A stretch of 64,000 nt of DNA from Bradyrhizobium sp. CSA112 (GCF_029051645.1 NZ_JAACFS010000004.1:248001-312000); one strand, 5' to 3'. Positions 45,292 to 55,077 are shown, numbered from the stretch's first letter. Program-made: numbers and translations. Notes: generated by a model from the letters alone, not told the origin.

Positions 45292-46038
45292 CTACCCGCC
45301 CATCTTGGCGACCAGCGCGTCGGAAATCTCGAAATTGGCGTAGACGTTCTGGACGTCGTCGTGCTCGTTCAAGAGGTCCATCAGCTTCAACAGCTTCTCG
45401 CCGGTCTCGTCGTCGACCGCGACCGTGTTCTGCGGCTTCCAGGTCAGCGCCGCCTTGCGGGCTTCGCCGAACTTCGCTTCCAACGCCTTCGCGACCTCGC
45501 GAAAGGTCTCCTGCGAGGCGTAGATCTCGTGGCCGCTCTCGCTGGACACCACGTCGTCGGCGCCGGCTTCGATCGCGGCTTCCAGCATCGCGTCGTCGGA
45601 GGCTGTGCCGGCGTCGTACTCGATGATGCCGGTGCGGTCGAACATGAAGGCGACCGAACCGGTTTCGCCGAGATTGCCGCCTGATTTGGTGAAGTAGGAA
45701 CGGATGTCGGAGGCGGCGCGGTTGCGGTTATCCGTCAGCGCCTCGACGATGATGGCGACGCCGCCGGGGCCGTAGCCCTCGTAGCGGATCTCGTCATAGC
45801 TCTCGCTCTCACCGCCGATCGCCTTCTTGATGGCGCGCTCGATATTGTCCTTCGGCATGTTTTCCTGGCGCGCCGCGATCACGGCCGCGCGCAGCCGGGG
45901 GTTCATCGCCGGGTCCGGCGTTCCAAGCTTGGCGGCGACCGTGATTTCGCGCGCCAGCTTGCTGAACAGCTTGGACTTCTGGGCATCCTGCCGGCCCTTG
46001 CGGTGCATGATGTTCTTGAATTGGGAATGGCCGGCCAT
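45292..46038 (-). CDS. yebC: YebC/PmpR-family protein
   Basis: The 248-aa product begins [20 protein letters not shown] and keeps the family blocks [54 protein letters not shown] and [20 protein letters not shown]. YebC-type proteins bind DNA as regulators, and some members help ribosomes through difficult stretches. It lies upstream of ruvC as in many proteobacteria. It is divergent from an MCP-like gene. Confidence 0.96.
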   Translation of the reverse strand: MAGHSQFKNIMHRKGRQDAQKSKLFSKLAREITVAAKLGTPDPAMNPRLRAAVIAARQENMPKDNIERAIKKAIGGESESYDEIRYEGYGPGGVAIIVEALTDNRNRAASDIRSYFTKSGGNLGETGSVAFMFDRTGIIEYDAGTASDDAMLEAAIEAGADDVVSSESGHEIYASQETFREVAKALEAKFGEARKAALTWKPQNTVAVDDETGEKLLKLMDLLNEHDDVQNVYANFEISDALVAKMGG

Positions 46039-46235
46039 GCGGGGTCTCTTGGATTCGTCCAGGGGATGTGGGTGAAGCGCGGCCTTATAGGCCGATAATC
46101 GGCCGAAATCAAAGATTTGCAGCCCCCTCGGGTATATCAGTACTGCCGCGCGCCGAAATATCAGGCAGTTGTTAACCACGACTTCACGCTCGGATGAGAG
46201 GATTTCGCACCGATCCTCAACTTTCAAGAGACGTC

Positions 46236-48017
46236 ATGGCCTTCGGTTTGTTCAAAAAGCAGGTGCCGGAACCGGCCTTGCCTGCCGTCCAGCCCAAGGT
46301 TCAGACGGCCGTTCAGGCGGCCCCTGCCGCGGTGGAAACGGTCTCCGGCGACGGCGATTCGGCGAAGGCCATTCTCGAACTGCTGGAGCTCGAACTCGGC
46401 GCGATGATCCGCCAGCTCGAACGGGCGGCCAATTCGGTCGCCGGCGGCGCCGAGGCAACGGCCGCGACGCTTTCCACCATCCGCCAGCGCACCGACGCCC
46501 TGACGAGCCGCACCAGCGCCGCACAGGGCACCGCGACGACCTTCTCGCAGGCCGCCGACAAGTTCACCCAATCGGCGCAAGGGATCGGCTCCCAGGTGCG
46601 CGACGCCGGCAAGCTCGCCGACCAGGCCAGCGACGCCGCCCGCGAAGCCAGCGCCAATGTCGACCGCCTGCGGGAATCCTCAGCTGCGATCGGCAACGTC
46701 GTCAATCTGATCGCCCAGATCGCGCGGCAGACCACCCTACTGGCGCTCAATTCCACCATCGAGGCCGCGCGCGCCGGTGAAGCCGGGCGCGGCTTTGCCG
46801 TGGTCGCCACCGAGGTGAAGGCGCTCGCGGTGCAGACCCAGAACGCAACAGAGGAAATCACCAGGAAGATCGAGGCGCTGCAGCGTGACGCCGCGGGCTC
46901 GGTCGACGCCGTGCACCGCATCTCGCAGGCGATCGAGGCGATCCGGCCCGTGTTCGACAACGTCAACGGCGCGGTCGCCGAGCAGAACGCGACAACGGGC
47001 GAAATGGCCGACAATGCGGCTTCCGCTTCCAGCTTCATCGCATCGGTCGGCGACAGCGCTACCGAAATCGACAGCGCGACCAAGGAAGCCGAAGCCCATG
47101 GCGAAAGCGTCGCCAACGCCGGGCGGGCCGTCACCTCCTTTGCGCAGAAGCTCAAAGCCCGCTGCGCCGTGCTGCTGCGGCAGGGAGAAAAGGAAGGCGC
47201 ACGCGAGGATCGCAGCAAACAGCAGAAGCTGCCCTGCAGCCTCAAGGTCGAAATCCAGACGCCGCGCGGCGTGATATCTGCACCGGTCTACGAAATTTCG
47301 ATGGATAGCATCCTGGTCAGCGGGGCTGACGCTGAAAGACTGGCGCAGGGCCAGAGTTTTGATGCGACGCTGCAGGACGTCGGCGCATGCCGGATTCGTA
47401 TCGGCGAGCGGTCAAAGGCCGGAACACAGGCGCGCTTCGAACGGCCCAGCACGGCGCTGACCGAGAAGATCGAAGACAAGATGTGGTCGATCCAGGACGA
47501 CAACACCGAGGCAGTCACCCGCGCGATGGAAGCCGGCGCTGCGCTGAAGAAGATTTTCGAGAACGCCGTCGACAGCGGCGCCATCTCGATCGAGGATATG
47601 TTCGACACTAACTATGTCGAGATACCAGGCAGCAACCCGGTGCAGTACCGCACCAGGATCCTGGACTGGGCCGATCGCGCTTTGCCGCCGTTCCAGGAAG
47701 CGTTCCTGGCCAGGGACAAGCGAATGGCGTTCTGCGCCATGATCGACACCAACGGCTACCTGCCGGTGCACAACAAGATCTATTCGCACCCGCAGCGGCC
47801 GGGCGACGTCACCTGGAACACCGCCAACAGCCGCAACCGCCGCATCTTCAACGATCCGGCCGGGCTTGCCGCCGGGCGCAACCAGCGCGCCTACCTGATC
47901 CAGAGCTACGCCCGCGACATGGGCAACGGCAACACCGTGATGATGCGCGAGATCGACGTGCCGATCCGCGTCAAAGGCCGCCATTGGGGCGCCTTCCGCA
48001 CGGCCTACAGGCTGTAG
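46236..48017 (+). CDS. MCP-like protein with N-terminal signalling domain and C-terminal sensor
   Basis: The 593-aa protein has no membrane helix. The methyl-accepting signalling hairpin comes first (residues about 45-310, tip [20 protein letters not shown]). A degenerate PilZ-like segment follows at about 325-405 ([33 protein letters not shown]) without the usual RxxxR. The C-terminal 160 residues form a Cache-like domain ([46 protein letters not shown]). The order is the reverse of standard receptors. Start [10 protein letters not shown] follows AAGAG. It probably interacts with the chemotaxis array in the cytoplasm. Confidence 0.85.
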   Translation: MAFGLFKKQVPEPALPAVQPKVQTAVQAAPAAVETVSGDGDSAKAILELLELELGAMIRQLERAANSVAGGAEATAATLSTIRQRTDALTSRTSAAQGTATTFSQAADKFTQSAQGIGSQVRDAGKLADQASDAAREASANVDRLRESSAAIGNVVNLIAQIARQTTLLALNSTIEAARAGEAGRGFAVVATEVKALAVQTQNATEEITRKIEALQRDAAGSVDAVHRISQAIEAIRPVFDNVNGAVAEQNATTGEMADNAASASSFIASVGDSATEIDSATKEAEAHGESVANAGRAVTSFAQKLKARCAVLLRQGEKEGAREDRSKQQKLPCSLKVEIQTPRGVISAPVYEISMDSILVSGADAERLAQGQSFDATLQDVGACRIRIGERSKAGTQARFERPSTALTEKIEDKMWSIQDDNTEAVTRAMEAGAALKKIFENAVDSGAISIEDMFDTNYVEIPGSNPVQYRTRILDWADRALPPFQEAFLARDKRMAFCAMIDTNGYLPVHNKIYSHPQRPGDVTWNTANSRNRRIFNDPAGLAAGRNQRAYLIQSYARDMGNGNTVMMREIDVPIRVKGRHWGAFRTAYRL

Positions 48018-48250
48018 CCACACTCGCCTGACGGACACGTATCGGCGTTCAGTCGCGCGCGACGGCGCCGAAGGCTGCGCTGAAAGTGCGCCGTGAAGCG
48101 GATGCGCATATCGCGCCTTCGCTTTGAACCTTCCTTGTTCGAACTGGTTGATAGGCAGGCTTGGAACCGCGGCTGACGAGGCCCATCAGCGCCCTACGTC
48201 GGCAGGCTCGATCGTGTCCCGAGCACCAGCTCAGGCAGGCGGAGATCAAC

Positions 48251-48766
48251 ATGGCGCGATCTGGCACAGCAAAGCTGACAACGCGGACTGCCTCGGTGCC
48301 GGAGAAAATTCCGATCCGGCTAACCGTCAACGGCAGTCAGATGGAACTCAGGGTCGCGCCGTGGACGACGCTACTGGATGCGCTGCGCGACCATCTCGAC
48401 CTGACCGGCACCAAGAAGGGCTGTGACCACGGGCAATGCGGCGCGTGCACCGTGCTCGTCGACGGCCGGCGGATCAACTCCTGCCTGACACTGGCCGTGA
48501 TGAAGGAAGGCGCCGAAATAATCACGATCGAGGGCCTTGCGCGCAACGGTGAGCTGCATCCGCTGCAGCAGGCGTTCATCGATCAGGATGCGTTCCAGTG
48601 CGGCTACTGCACGTCGGGACAGATCTGCTCGGCCGCCGGGCTGCTCGCCGAGGGCAAGGCAAGAACGCCCAACGAGATCCGCGAACTGATGAGCGGCAAC
48701 ATCTGCCGCTGCGGCGCCTATCCGAACATCGTGGCGGCGATCCTGCAGGCGATGGAGCGATCATGA
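48251..48766 (+). CDS. Aldehyde oxidoreductase iron-sulfur subunit (PaoA-like)
   Basis: The 171-aa subunit carries two [2Fe-2S] clusters of the xanthine oxidase family. The N-terminal ferredoxin-type set is in [16 protein letters not shown] and INSCLTL. The second set is in [10 protein letters not shown] and NICRCGAYP. It relays electrons from the molybdenum site to the FAD subunit. E. coli PaoA has a Tat signal, but no signal is seen here, which suggests a cytoplasmic complex. GGAG precedes the start. The stop overlaps the next gene as ATGA. Confidence 0.94.
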   Translation: MARSGTAKLTTRTASVPEKIPIRLTVNGSQMELRVAPWTTLLDALRDHLDLTGTKKGCDHGQCGACTVLVDGRRINSCLTLAVMKEGAEIITIEGLARNGELHPLQQAFIDQDAFQCGYCTSGQICSAAGLLAEGKARTPNEIRELMSGNICRCGAYPNIVAAILQAMERS

Positions 48767-49779
48767 CCCCATTTCAATACGCGCGCGCCAACGACGTCGC
48801 CGATGCCATCAAGCAGATCGCCACAGATCCTTCCGCGAAGTTCATTGCGGGCGGCACCAACCTGATCGACCTGATCAAATACGATGTCGAGGAGCCCACT
48901 CGGCTGATCGATATTTCGCACCTCCCGCTCAGGAGCATCGAGCAAACCTCAACCGGCGGCGTTCTGATCGGAGCAATGGTGCCGAATACCGACCTCGCCT
49001 ACCATCCGATAATCGAACAACGCTATCCGCTGCTGGCACGCGCGATCATGTCCGGCGCGTCGCAGCAATTGCGCAACATGGCCTCGACCGGCGGCAACCT
49101 CCTGCAGCGGACGCGCTGCTTCTATTTCTACGACACGGCGACACCGTGCAACAAACGCGAGCCGGGCAGCGGCTGCTCGGCGATCGACGGTATCAACCGC
49201 ATCAATGCGGTCCTCGGAACCAGCCAAGCCTGCATCGCCACGCATCCTTCCGACATGTGCGTCGCGCTCGCAGCGCTCGAAGCCACGGTGCATGTCGCAG
49301 GGCCCGCCGGGGCGCGCACCATCGCGTTTGCGGATTTCCATCGGCTGCCCGGCAACACGCCGCAGCGCGACACCAACCTCGAACCCGATGAGATCATCAC
49401 GGCCATCGAGCTTCCGCCGAAGGGTTTTAGCGCGAACTATTCCTACCTGAAGATCCGCGATCGCCTGTCCTATGCGTTCGCACTGGTATCGGTGGCGGCG
49501 GCGCTTGAACTTGATGGCGACACGATCAAGGAAGCTCGCCTGGCGCTCGGCGGCGTTGCGCACAAACCATGGCGCAGTTCCGCGGCCGAAGCGGCCCTGC
49601 TCGGACAGCGCGCCGAGGCGACCGCATTTGCACGAGCCGCGGATTGGCTGCTGCACGGCGCCAAAGGCTACGGACACAACGACTTCAAGATCGGCCTGGC
49701 GCGGCGCGCCATCGTGCGGACGCTCGGTCAGGCTGCGCGGGGCACACCGCAGTCGTTGTCCGACAAGAAAATACGGTGA
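48763..49779 (+). CDS. Aldehyde oxidoreductase FAD-binding subunit (PaoB-like)
   Basis: The 338-aa flavin subunit starts [16 protein letters not shown]. It has the FAD motif [17 protein letters not shown] and the loop [14 protein letters not shown]. The insert [20 protein letters not shown] with the following SAIDG supplies the extra [4Fe-4S] cysteines typical of PaoB. It overlaps paoA-like by 4 nt and is followed by paoC-like after 5 nt. Confidence 0.94.
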   Translation: MTPFQYARANDVADAIKQIATDPSAKFIAGGTNLIDLIKYDVEEPTRLIDISHLPLRSIEQTSTGGVLIGAMVPNTDLAYHPIIEQRYPLLARAIMSGASQQLRNMASTGGNLLQRTRCFYFYDTATPCNKREPGSGCSAIDGINRINAVLGTSQACIATHPSDMCVALAALEATVHVAGPAGARTIAFADFHRLPGNTPQRDTNLEPDEIITAIELPPKGFSANYSYLKIRDRLSYAFALVSVAAALELDGDTIKEARLALGGVAHKPWRSSAAEAALLGQRAEATAFARAADWLLHGAKGYGHNDFKIGLARRAIVRTLGQAARGTPQSLSDKKIR

Positions 49780-49784
49780 GCGCC

Positions 49785-51992
49785 ATGGCATCCTATATCG
49801 GATCAGCGACATCCCGCGTCGACGGCAGGCCCAAGGTCACCGGCGAAGCCAGATATGCCGGCGAGTTCAACGTCCCCGGCCTGGTCCATGGCTATGTCAT
49901 CGAGTCGACGATACCGAAGGGGCGGATCGTGCGCATCGACACCAGCGGGGCATTGGGCGTTGATGGCGTGATCGACGTGCTCACGCATCAGAGCCGGCCG
50001 CCAATGGCCGACAAGGATAACGCCTACAAGGACGAAGTCGCGCCGGAGGAGGGCTCGCCCTATCGCCCGCTCTACGACGACAGGATCCTTTTCACCGGAC
50101 AGCCGGTCGCTCTGGTGCTGGCGGAAGATTGGGAAACCGCGCGCGTCGCCGCCTCAATGGTGAAAGTCGAGTACCAGAAGGAGCCGCACGTCACCGACTT
50201 GCACGCAGAGCGCAGCAGGGCGTTTGCCATCGACGCGCCGGAGAAGCCGCGCGGCGATGCCGCAAAAGCGTTTGCGTCCGCCGCTGTGCGCCACGCGGCC
50301 GAATATTTCATTCCGACCGAGCATCACAATCCGATGGAATTGTTTGCCTCGACCGCGATCTGGGAAGACGGCCGGCTCACGGTCTACGACAAGACGCAAG
50401 GCGTGCAGAACGTGCAAAAATATCTTTGCGGCGTGTTCAAGATGAAGCCGGACGAGGTGCGCGTGATGTCGCCCTATATGGGCGGCGGCTTCGGGGCCGG
50501 CCTGCGCCCGCAATACCAGGTCGTGCTGGCGGTGCTCGGAGCAAGCGCGCTGAAGCGCCCGGTGCGCGTCATGCTGACGAGAGCGCAGATGTATGCGCTC
50601 GGCTACCGGCCGGCGAGCATCGAACGGCTTGCGCTCGGCGCGAGCAGCGGCGGCACGCTCGAATCCGTGCAACATGAAGCCATCGCCGTGACTTCGCAGT
50701 TCGAGGAATTCGCGCGCAACGATACCGGATGGGGCAACCTGCTTTACAGAAGTCCCAACGCGAAATTCGAGCACAGGCTCGTGAAGCTCGACCTGCCGAC
50801 ATCCTGCGACATGCGGGCGCCGGGCGCTGCGACCGGTGTCTATGCGCTGGAATGTGCGATGGATGAACTCGCCATCGCGCTCAAGACCGATCCGGTGCAG
50901 CTACGGTTGCAGTGCTACTCCGAGCGCCACCAAGGGGAGGATGTACCCTATACCAGCAAGCAACTGCGCGAATGCTACCGACAGGGTGCGGCGGAGTTCG
51001 GTTGGGACCGGCGTAATGCCGAGCCCCGCTCGATGCGCGAGGGCAGCGAACTGGTCGGCTGGGGCATGGCGTCAGGCGTATGGGAAGCGCTGCAAATGCC
51101 GGCCACGGTCCGTATCGTGCTGACGGCAAACGGCCATGCGGAAGTGGCGACCGCGGCCTCCGATATCGGCACCGGAACATATACGATCATGGCGCAGGTT
51201 GCGGCCGACATGCTCGGCCTGCCCATCGACAGTATCAGCGTCAAGCTTGGCGATTCGACGTTGCCGCAATGTCCGCTGGAGGGTGGCTCGTGGATCGCGT
51301 CCTCGGTATGCAACGCCATCGCGAATACCGCCCGCGCGGTTCGCGGCGACTTGCTGGAGCTTGCCAAGGAAATGAAGGATTCGCCGCTGGCAGGCGTCGG
51401 CGTGGACGATGTCGCGCTGATCGACGGCAAGATCGCCAGCAAGCGGGATGCGACCCGCGCTGTGCCGATCGCGAGCGCCATGCAATCAGGCAATGCCGAG
51501 CGCATCACGCGCGAGGAAGCCAACAAGGTCGACGAAGACAAGTCTCACGCGCGCAATGTCCACTCAGCGATCTTCGCAGAGGTCAAGGTCGACGAAGAGC
51601 TGGGTGTGATCCGCGTGACCCGCGTGGTCAATGCCGTCGCGGCCGGCCGCATCCTCAATCCCAAGACCGCCCACAGCCAGGTCATGGGCGGCGTGGTCTG
51701 GGGCATCGGCATGGCGCTGCACGAGGAAACGCTGTTCGACCATCATTTCGGCCGCGTCATGAACGCCAACATTGCCGAATACCACGTGCCTGTTAATGCC
51801 GACATACACGACATCAAGGTCATCTTCGTCGAGGAGCCCGACGAGATCGTCAATCCGCTCGGCATCAAGGGCCTTGGCGAGATCGGCATTGTCGGCGTGG
51901 CCGCGGCGATCGCCAACGCGGTCTATCACGCCACGGGAAAGCGCGTGCGCGACCTGCCGATCACGCTGGACAAGGTCATTCAGTTTGAATGA
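49785..51992 (+). CDS. Aldehyde oxidoreductase molybdenum-binding subunit (PaoC-like)
   Basis: The 735-aa subunit binds molybdenum cytosine dinucleotide and oxidises aldehydes or N-heterocycles. It starts MASYIGSATSRVDGRPKVTG. Signs are the cofactor loops YMGGGFGAGLRPQYQ and GSWIASSVCNA, and the catalytic Glu in GIKGLGEIGIVG near the C-terminus. A PaoD-type maturation factor is not in this window. The three genes form a tight unit with no visible regulator beside them. Confidence 0.95.
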   Translation: MASYIGSATSRVDGRPKVTGEARYAGEFNVPGLVHGYVIESTIPKGRIVRIDTSGALGVDGVIDVLTHQSRPPMADKDNAYKDEVAPEEGSPYRPLYDDRILFTGQPVALVLAEDWETARVAASMVKVEYQKEPHVTDLHAERSRAFAIDAPEKPRGDAAKAFASAAVRHAAEYFIPTEHHNPMELFASTAIWEDGRLTVYDKTQGVQNVQKYLCGVFKMKPDEVRVMSPYMGGGFGAGLRPQYQVVLAVLGASALKRPVRVMLTRAQMYALGYRPASIERLALGASSGGTLESVQHEAIAVTSQFEEFARNDTGWGNLLYRSPNAKFEHRLVKLDLPTSCDMRAPGAATGVYALECAMDELAIALKTDPVQLRLQCYSERHQGEDVPYTSKQLRECYRQGAAEFGWDRRNAEPRSMREGSELVGWGMASGVWEALQMPATVRIVLTANGHAEVATAASDIGTGTYTIMAQVAADMLGLPIDSISVKLGDSTLPQCPLEGGSWIASSVCNAIANTARAVRGDLLELAKEMKDSPLAGVGVDDVALIDGKIASKRDATRAVPIASAMQSGNAERITREEANKVDEDKSHARNVHSAIFAEVKVDEELGVIRVTRVVNAVAAGRILNPKTAHSQVMGGVVWGIGMALHEETLFDHHFGRVMNANIAEYHVPVNADIHDIKVIFVEEPDEIVNPLGIKGLGEIGIVGVAAAIANAVYHATGKRVRDLPITLDKVIQFE

Positions 51993-52001
51993 GGGACTTC
52001 C

Positions 52002-52823
52002 TCAGGCCCAAAAGCCCGGCAGAGTAGGCTCCAGCCTTCCACCGATCCGCACCGGCGCGACGCGCAGCGCGAGGCCGGTCGCATCGTCGGTCTCCACCGC
52101 AACGCCGCTGAGTGTCGCAACGCCCGACGCCGGTTCGAAGCGGCCCGAGGGAATGCCCGTCGTGAAGCGCCGCAGCGGCTCCTCCTTCTGCATGCCGATG
52201 ATCGAGTCATAATCGCCGGTCATGCCGGCATCGGTCATGTAGGCGGTGCCGCCGGAAAGAATCTGATGATCGGCGGTGGGCACATGGGTATGAGTGCCGA
52301 CGACGAGGCTGGCACGGCCGTCGCAGAAGAAGCCGATGCCCTGCTTTTCGCTCGTTGCCTCGCCGTGGAAATCGACCACGATCGCGTCTGCCGCCTCGCC
52401 GAGCGGACAGGCCTCGAGTTCGCGGTTGAGAATCTGGAACGGATCGTCGAACGGCGTCATGAAGACGCGGCCGATGGCATTGACCACGAGCGCGCGCTTG
52501 CCGTTCTTGGTATCGACCAGCGCAGCTCCCCGGCCCGGCGTGCCCTCCGGATAATTCGCAGGGCGGATCAGCTTCGGGGCGCGCTCGATGAATACCAGCG
52601 CCTCGCGCTGATCCCAGGCGTGATTGCCAAGCGTGATGGCATCCGCGCCGGCGTCTAGAAGTTCCTGATAGATCGTCTCGGTGATGCCGAAGCCGCCCGC
52701 GGAATTCTCACCATTGACGACGACGAGGTCGAGAGCCCAGTCGCGGACCATGCCGGGCAGATATTCCGCGATCGCGGTGCGCCCTGCCCGGCCGACCACG
52801 TCACCCACGAATAGAATACGCAA
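52002..52823 (-). CDS. YmdB-family metallophosphoesterase (TIGR00282)
   Basis: The 273-aa product begins MRILFVGDVVGRAGRTAIAE, followed by NGENSAGGFGITE, ITLGNHAWDQ, VVDFHGEATSEKQ, VVGTHTHVPTAD and MTDAGMTGDY. These are the metal and catalytic motifs of YmdB phosphodiesterases, which hydrolyse cyclic nucleotides such as 2',3'-cAMP. It starts 4 nt after the cyclo-ligase gene, so both share a transcript. It ends 9 nt from the convergent PaoC-like gene. Confidence 0.95.
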   Translation of the reverse strand: MRILFVGDVVGRAGRTAIAEYLPGMVRDWALDLVVVNGENSAGGFGITETIYQELLDAGADAITLGNHAWDQREALVFIERAPKLIRPANYPEGTPGRGAALVDTKNGKRALVVNAIGRVFMTPFDDPFQILNRELEACPLGEAADAIVVDFHGEATSEKQGIGFFCDGRASLVVGTHTHVPTADHQILSGGTAYMTDAGMTGDYDSIIGMQKEEPLRRFTTGIPSGRFEPASGVATLSGVAVETDDATGLALRVAPVRIGGRLEPTLPGFWA

Positions 52824-52827
52824 AGTT

Positions 52828-53403
52828 TCAGCTCCGGAAATCGAACACTTTCTTTTCCGTTAGCACATAATCCAGCGCCACGTCGTGCGGCAGCGCAGGA
52901 ACCGCTTTTATTTCCTGCACGGACAAGGCGGTGCCAACTGCCGTGATAGCCTTCGCCTTGCGCAGATGGGCGAGCGTGAAGTCGTAATGTCCGGCGCCAT
53001 AGCCGATGCGATGGCCCTGGCGGTCGAACGCCGCCAGCGGAATCAACATGACATCGGGAATGAGTTCTTCTGCCGCCGGCGACGGCTCGAGAATGCCGAG
53101 CGGCCCGAGCATCAGCCGGTCGTCGGGCGACCACGCACGAAACGCCAGCGATTTTCCGCGCGACAGAACCGCGGGTAGCGCCAGCTTGGCGCCCTGCTCC
53201 GCGAGCTTGCGCATCAATGGCGCAGGATCGATCTCGCTGCGGATCGGCGAATAGCCGGAGACGACCATGCCAGGCCCAATCGCGAACGGCACACCACGCT
53301 TTGCCATGGCCTGCGCCGCGGCCGCGCGTTGCTCGTCGCTCAACGCATCGCGCTTCGCCAGCGCGGCGGTGCGGAGGTCGGCTTTCGACAGGTTTGCGGT
53401 CAT
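52828..53403 (-). CDS. 5-formyltetrahydrofolate cyclo-ligase
   Basis: The enzyme (YgfA/Fau family) uses ATP to turn 5-formyl-THF into 5,10-methenyl-THF. The 191-aa protein shows KADLRTAALAKRDAL, SGYSPIRSEIDPAPLM, DVMLIPLAAFDRQGHRIGYG and AGHYDFTLAHL. 6S RNA and zapA lie upstream, the classic zapA-ssrS-ygfA order, here with inserted elements. Confidence 0.96.
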   Translation of the reverse strand: MTANLSKADLRTAALAKRDALSDEQRAAAAQAMAKRGVPFAIGPGMVVSGYSPIRSEIDPAPLMRKLAEQGAKLALPAVLSRGKSLAFRAWSPDDRLMLGPLGILEPSPAAEELIPDVMLIPLAAFDRQGHRIGYGAGHYDFTLAHLRKAKAITAVGTALSVQEIKAVPALPHDVALDYVLTEKKVFDFRS

Positions 53404-53420
53404 GCGATTTTCTCGGTGTC

Positions 53421-53520
53421 ATCACCCGCGAAAGCGGGTGATCCAGTATTCCAGAGACGTTCGGGAATCAAACTGCGGAGCCGCGGCGTACTGGATACCC
53501 CGCATTCGCGGGGTATGACG
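53421..53520. repeat. Inverted intergenic repeat between 6S RNA and the cyclo-ligase gene
   Basis: ATCACCCGCGAAAGCGGGTG with ATCCAGTA recurs inverted as TACTGGAT with ACCCCGCATTCGCGGGGTAT. The two arms form a large cruciform-like element. Confidence 0.7.
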
Positions 53521-53564
53521 GAACGTGCGGGGTAGATAAAATCGCACAAAACAACAAACAAAAG

Positions 53565-53730
53565 TGCGAAGCCGCGAACGCCGTTGAAGCACTCGATCCC
53601 GGAGTTCCCTACGAAAGTAGGTGGGCACCATATGTCCGGATCCACGGACCCGGCCAGGGACAGTTCCCTAAAGGATCGATAAGGCCCCGGGGATATATGG
53701 CTCCTGACGCACGACGCAGCTTCGCGGAAC
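53565..53730 (-). ncRNA. ssrS: 6S RNA
   Basis: The span is about 165 nt, between the cyclo-ligase gene and zapA, the conserved place of 6S RNA. Its ends pair as a closing stem: GCGAAGCTGCG (53715-53725) with CGCGGCTTCGC (53566-53576), with one G-U pair. Inside, GCCATAT and ATATGGT, then ATCC and GGAC, continue the long hairpin around a terminal region. 6S RNA mimics an open promoter and binds RNA polymerase with the housekeeping sigma factor in stationary phase. The exact ends are estimates. Confidence 0.75.
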
Positions 53731-53804
53731 ACAATGTAAGGGTTACGGGTGGAATTCGCCAGCGGTTATCAACTTGTGCTCGCCCTTAGATTGCGCTTTT
53801 CTTC

Positions 53805-54350
53805 ACCCTCCCCTGGAGGGGGAGGGTCGTTCGCACTCGGCGATGCGCAGCAGCGCCGAGTGCAAACGGGGTGGGGTGATCTATCCGCGAGCGAGATCGA
53901 CATGGTTACAACGGCAATCCGCCGCGCAGCAGCGAAGAAGCTGCGGGCGAATACCACGCCGCACGAGCGCATCCTTTGGCGCGCGCTAAAAGAACTACCG
54001 GTAGAAGGCACACATTTCCGGCGACAGGCGCCGATCGGTCCCTATGTCGTGGACTTCTTCTGTCCAGCAAAGCGTCTCATCATTGAACTCGATGGCGGTC
54101 ATCACAATGACGATGCGATCGCCAAGCGCGATAGCGACCGGCAAGCCTGGTTGGAACAGGAAGGATACCGTGTTGTCCGCTTCTGGAATTCGGATGTTAC
54201 TGGTGATCTCAGTGCGGTGATGGAGAAGATTTACGTGGAGGTGTACGGGTCGCGTGACGCAGAGGCGATGCCACTGAAACACCTCCGACGACGATAGACT
54301 GTCACCCCGCCCCGCCGCTGCGCGGCGACCCTCCCCCTCCAGGGGAGGGT
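53805..54350. mobile_element. Inverted-repeat-bounded element carrying a DUF559 gene
   Basis: Perfect 25-bp inverted repeats at 53805-53829 and 54326-54350 (ACCCTCCCCTGGAGGGGGAG plus five more bases) enclose one DUF559 gene. The similarity extends inward (CGGGGTGGGGTGA-CTATC) and outward (CGCT-TTCTT). The left side adds a perfect GCACTCGGCG / CGCCGAGTGC hairpin. It is inserted between zapA and the 6S RNA gene. No target duplication was identified. Mobility is inferred. Confidence 0.55.
53902..54297 (+). CDS. DUF559 endonuclease-like protein
   Basis: The 131-aa product begins MVTTAIRRAAAKKLRANTTP and belongs to DUF559, related to very-short-patch-repair endonucleases. The PD-(D/E)xK core reads RRQAPIGPYVVDFFCPAKRL followed by IIELDGGHH, then GYRVVRFWNSDV. 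The substrate is unknown. The gene is on the opposite strand to zapA and 6S RNA and is bracketed by perfect inverted repeats. The start is supported by homology rather than by a strong ribosome site. Confidence 0.88.
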   Translation: MVTTAIRRAAAKKLRANTTPHERILWRALKELPVEGTHFRRQAPIGPYVVDFFCPAKRLIIELDGGHHNDDAIAKRDSDRQAWLEQEGYRVVRFWNSDVTGDLSAVMEKIYVEVYGSRDAEAMPLKHLRRR

Positions 54351-54376
54351 AAAGAACGAGCGGCAACAGCCGGGCT

Positions 54377-54760
54377 TCACCCGATCGCGACGCCGCTGCC
54401 GATGGTGCGGTTGATGACTTGCGTGGTCTTCTCGATGCGGTCGGCGGCGGCGTTGAGTGCATTGGCGACCGCCACCTGGGTGGCCTTGGCGCGGTCGGCA
54501 GCGGCGACCCGCACGTTGCGCAAGGTTTCGAGTTCGCCCTCCAGCGCGCGGATGCGCGCGTTGGCATCCAGCAGTTCGTCGCACACCGTCAAAGCGGCCA
54601 TCACGGTGAGGCGCGCGTCGCCGATCTCGCCGAACTTGCCGCGCAACTCTCCAACCCGCGATTCCAGGCTTTCGGCGAGCTTCAGGAGCCGCACTTCCTG
54701 CCCCTCCTCGCAGGCCATGCGGTACTGCCGGCCGTTGATGGTGACGTTGATGTGGCTCAT
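54377..54760 (-). CDS. zapA: Cell division protein ZapA
   Basis: ZapA bundles FtsZ filaments at the division site. The 127-aa product begins MSHINVTINGRQYRMACEEG, has the globular domain (LLKLAESLESRVGELR, RLTVMAALTVCDELLDA) and a C-terminal coiled coil (ALEGELETLRNV). Its start overlaps the stop of the DUF4164 gene as ATGA. Confidence 0.95.
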   Translation of the reverse strand: MSHINVTINGRQYRMACEEGQEVRLLKLAESLESRVGELRGKFGEIGDARLTVMAALTVCDELLDANARIRALEGELETLRNVRVAAADRAKATQVAVANALNAAADRIEKTTQVINRTIGSGVAIG

Positions 54761-55077
54761 TCACTCTCTCCGGCATCGAGTACCGCACGGATGGTGCCGA
54801 TCGCGACATCCAGTTTTTCGGCGATCTCGCGGTTGGTGCGCTCCAGCCGCCGCGTCTTCACCAGCGAGCCGTCGAGTTCGTCGGCGAGCCGTGAGCGATC
54901 GGCGCCGAGCGCCTGGATCCGGCTCGCCAGTTCGTTCTCGTCGCGGTCGGCGTCGCGCCGCCGCTCGGCCGCGGCCTCGAGGGCATCGAGCGCCATCATC
55001 AGGCGCCGAGTGGCGGCGTCGATGTCGGCATAGACCGGCTCGGCATTGCCGGCCCCGTTGGTGTGACGATCGCTCAT
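54757..55077 (-). CDS. DUF4164 coiled-coil protein
   Basis: The 106-aa product MSDRHTNGAGNAEPVYADID is mostly a long coiled coil (ATRRLMMALDALEAAAERRR, IQALGADRSRLADELDGSL). DUF4164 genes precede zapA in many alphaproteobacteria, so a division-related role is plausible but unproven. The overlap with zapA implies coupled translation. It is divergent from the transketolase gene across about 290 nt. Confidence 0.88.
   Translation of the reverse strand: MSDRHTNGAGNAEPVYADIDAATRRLMMALDALEAAAERRRDADRDENELASRIQALGADRSRLADELDGSLVKTRRLERTNREIAEKLDVAIGTIRAVLDAGESE

Noticed and set aside
53400..53732. Minus-strand frame of 110 codons across the 6S RNA region
   Set aside because: The frame covers the paired RNA structure and an intergenic repeat. 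It has no domain, and position and folding favour a non-coding RNA.
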